The notes under the pieces are model-generated. The model saw nothing but the letters and a program-made list of their open reading frames with translations, had not been told where the DNA came from and did no database searches. From SMTZ1-83 sp048883405 (GTDB lineage: Archaea; Asgardarchaeota; Thorarchaeia; Thorarchaeales; Thorarchaeaceae), in NCBI GenBank assembly GCA_048883405.1, contig JBHLQS010000159.1:1-6632 (forward strand): DNA of 6,632 bases. Reading direction: 5' to 3'. This document shows, in pieces, positions 5,033-6,632 of this stretch (its first letter is position 1; every line of letters begins with the position of its first letter). The position numbers were made by a program, and so were the translations under genes.

Positions 5033-5545
5033 ATGCAACTGGTGGACCACTTGCTTCTTCATGGAACTGTGTTTGGGGTTCTACTAACTGTCTACTTGCT
5101 GGCGGTCATGAGGTTTCTGAGCCCTCGTATTTGGGCTATGAGTGATTACCCAAAGGAAATAACAGATAGGGTGCCTCCGCAGACAGATTCGGAACGACGG
5201 ACAGCATCTCTTATTCTCATACCATTTCTCATTCTAGGGCTCGGGTTTCCCATTATCTCAACCCTGATGCTAAAGAGTGCACTAGGTGGTACTATCTCGC
5301 TGCTGGATGCATTCTTGAACACCTTTGGGATCATGATGTTTGGTAACTTCGCTGATTTGGTCATTCTTGACTGGTTGATTGTTGGAACAATCACGCCAAA
5401 TTGGGTCATCATTCCCGGAACGGAGGGCATGAGAGATACAGCATACAAGGACTTCAGAGTCTATCATGCCAGGGGTCACATTTGGGGCACTATAGCTATG
5501 GCATTGATCAGCCTGATACTTGCTGCAGCCATTTCGTTTCTTTAG
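5033..5545 (+). CDS. Four-helix membrane protein with DWL...PGTEG motif
   Basis: A 170-residue membrane protein. Likely membrane helices are at about 8-28, 59-80, 90-121 (one long or two short) and 150-169. The segment between the last two helices is the signature: NFADLVILDWLIVGTITP (105-122), then NWVIIPGTEGM (123-133), then YKDFRVYHARGHIWG (138-152). From memory, similar DWL...PGTEG...YKDY..H proteins of unknown function occur in bacteria and archaea; the family name is not known to me. The grouped D, E, Y and H residues near the membrane surface could bind a metal or ligand, but that is inference. The ATG at 5033 has a strong GGAGGT six bases upstream. It is divergent from the MutY-type gene and upstream of the small protein gene, which has a separate possible promoter. 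Confidence 0.82.
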   Translation: MQLVDHLLLHGTVFGVLLTVYLLAVMRFLSPRIWAMSDYPKEITDRVPPQTDSERRTASLILIPFLILGLGFPIISTLMLKSALGGTISLLDAFLNTFGIMMFGNFADLVILDWLIVGTITPNWVIIPGTEGMRDTAYKDFRVYHARGHIWGTIAMALISLILAAAISFL

Positions 5546-5560
5546 ATTACTATACTCGAT

Positions 5561-5568
5561 CTTTATGC
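5561..5568 (+). promoter_or_regulatory. Possible TATA box of the 66-residue protein gene
   Basis: CTTTATGC, with a start expected near 5591, leaving a leader of about 65 bases. Read-through from the membrane protein gene upstream (stop at 5545) is equally possible. Confidence 0.3.
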
Positions 5569-5656
5569 AATATCCGCTGCAATCAGACTTATCAAGTAGG
5601 TAGGAAACTGCTGAAGTCAAGTGATGCTCATGACCTGCTACTTCAGGAACTCCCGA

Positions 5657-5857
5657 ATGAAGGAGTTGTTTGATGAACTTGGAATCACGGTGACAAAAGA
5701 AAACAGGGATGCGATCAATGAGCTTCTTCATGATTACTTGAGTGTTGATTACAAGAATTGTGCCGCCACATGGAAGATGATTAGGAAGCGGCTTCAAGAA
5801 GATGGTGAGGGCTTCAAGGAGCGGCTTGGAACTGTTCTCTCTGAATTCACACAATGA
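5657..5857 (+). CDS. Small charged protein, 66 residues, archaeal type
   Basis: A soluble, probably all-helical protein. It begins MKELFDELGITVTKENRDAI and continues with a second helix ending LLHDYLSVDYKNCAATWK and a charged C-terminal helix (IRKRLQEDGEGFKERLGTVLSEF). The single cysteine lies in KNCAATW, which with the VDY before it is the most distinctive part. I have an impression of similar short proteins in other archaea, but no function is known to me. A longer frame from GTG 5621 exists, but its first 12 residues do not look like the rest; the ATG at 5657 follows AGGA (5645-5648) at a workable distance. An inverted repeat, CTGAAGT/ACTTCAG (5611-5617 and 5640-5646), in the leader partly overlaps that ribosome site. 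Confidence 0.68.
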   Translation: MKELFDELGITVTKENRDAINELLHDYLSVDYKNCAATWKMIRKRLQEDGEGFKERLGTVLSEFTQ

Positions 5858-5892
5858 ATCTGCCCCAGGACCAATGTACGTGAATGCACGAG

Positions 5893-5908
5893 TTGAAACC
5901 CGTTTCAA
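5893..5908. repeat. Short inverted repeat downstream of the 66-residue protein
   Basis: TTGAAAC (5893-5899) and GTTTCAA (5902-5908) form a 7-base inverted repeat with a 2-base centre. No T-run follows directly, so an operator for the next gene is as likely as a terminator. Nothing else is evident between 5858 and 6023 apart from weak TATA-like stretches (CTTTTATGC at 5943-5951). Confidence 0.3.
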
Positions 5909-6023
5909 ACAGTCATTTCCAATAAAGAGCGCACGACATTGACTTTTATGCACTCAAAACGAATTTCCACAGAAATTGATAATCCCGGACTTGTGGTCCT
6001 TTTAATGCCGCGCGGTGACTCCA

Positions 6024-6632
6024 ATGAAGTTCAAAGAATCATTCTCCCTCCTTCTTCTGCTGATTCTGGTTAGTCCAATATTGGCAGCCAGTCCACTAGT
6101 TGGGCCTGATAGAGATGCTGGCACTATTCAGTCGTTCCCCAAACAGAACTCTGTGTCTGCTGGTGGGTTGTCACTAGACCCGCTATCGATTCTTGTCTAC
6201 ACTGAGTTTGCTGACCAAAATCCTGGTGAAGAACTTGAGAACACCATGACTGCAATTGACAACACATACGGCACGAATTATGTCTACTCAAACCTCATCA
6301 ATTACACACTCCTAGATTCAGAGCTTCTAGGGAATGATGTGCTTCTTATCCCTGAGCAAGAAAATGCTGACATTGCCGAGATGAAGACAGTTGGTCAGGC
6401 ATGGGCTACTACACTCACAGACTTTGTGAATAATGGAGGAGTCGTGGTGCTCCTTGACTTCGGTAATGTTTCCGCTCCAGGACTTGGTCTGCACATATAC
6501 AACGAATCCGGTCTCATGCAGATTGGTTCAGTCATAGATCAATATCCTGGAGGGGCTCTTGGAACCATGCATAGACACACTTTCGGTGATGCTCTATGCA
6601 GACGCATCGATTATCAGCCAGAGCCACGAAAC
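6024..6632 (+). CDS. Secreted protein with GATase-like N-terminal domain (3' end missing)
   Basis: The first 203 codons of a gene that runs off the right edge. Residues 1-22 are a clear signal peptide (lysines, then a leucine-rich core and SPILAAS), so the protein acts outside the cell or at its surface. Residues 55-147 alternate strands and helices: LSILVYTEFAD (53-63), a helix with TMTAIDNTYG, then DVLLIPEQEN (105-114), a helix WATTLTDFVNNGG (127-139) and VVVLLDFGN (140-148). This order resembles the glutamine-amidotransferase-like fold found in ThuA-type and archaeal surface proteins. No nucleophile cysteine is seen at the usual elbow, so an enzymatic role is doubtful. The ATG has GGTGA (6014-6018) five bases upstream. 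The missing C-terminus would show whether repeats or a membrane anchor follow. Confidence 0.78.
   Translation, partial: MKFKESFSLLLLLILVSPILAASPLVGPDRDAGTIQSFPKQNSVSAGGLSLDPLSILVYTEFADQNPGEELENTMTAIDNTYGTNYVYSNLINYTLLDSELLGNDVLLIPEQENADIAEMKTVGQAWATTLTDFVNNGGVVVLLDFGNVSAPGLGLHIYNESGLMQIGSVIDQYPGGALGTMHRHTFGDALCRRIDYQPEPRN

Noticed and set aside
5282..5953. 223-codon minus-strand frame
   Set aside because: Opposite the PGTEG membrane protein and the small protein, both with ribosome sites; cysteine- and serine-rich with no recognisable pattern.

Overview
The window looks archaeal. Several genes carry TTTATATA-type TATA boxes whose centre lies about 26 bases before a plausible transcription start. 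Shine-Dalgarno sites are of the GGTGAT or GGAGG type. One start appears to be leaderless, and a small protein of archaeal character is present. No bacterial -35/-10 promoters, rRNA, tRNA, CRISPR array or recognisable transposase was seen. Gene style suggests an Asgard-like or related mesophilic archaeon, but that is only a guess and the window has no marker gene to settle it.

Left part (1-1545, all minus strand): three separately promoted genes that I cannot assign to families. They are a 5' fragment running off the left edge, a 129-residue membrane protein, and a 175-residue soluble protein with a TTG start. Each promoter carries copies of an unusual CGTATCG heptamer, arranged differently each time: as an inverted pair around the TATA box, as a perfect tandem copy next to it, and as a long inverted repeat over the start site. 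This looks like a small regulon under one unknown DNA-binding protein and is the most unusual signal here.

Middle part (1624-3947, minus strand): a compact probable operon with overlapping genes, reading TetR regulator, four-helix membrane protein, flavodoxin-fold protein, YrrT-like SAM methyltransferase. Two 10-base operator-like elements 20 bases apart sit over the TetR promoter, so autoregulation and control of the operon are likely. The substrate and inducer are not visible.

Next (4054-4890, minus strand) is a MutY-type adenine glycosylase. It keeps its catalytic residues but has lost all four cysteines of the iron-sulfur cluster, and it has a short winged-helix-like C-terminus instead of a NUDIX-like domain.

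Right part (5033-6632, plus strand): a four-helix membrane protein with a striking DWL...PGTEG motif, a 66-residue charged small protein, and the start of a secreted protein with a GATase-like fold that leaves the window. The MutY gene and the membrane protein gene diverge from a 142-base intergenic region that carries both promoters.
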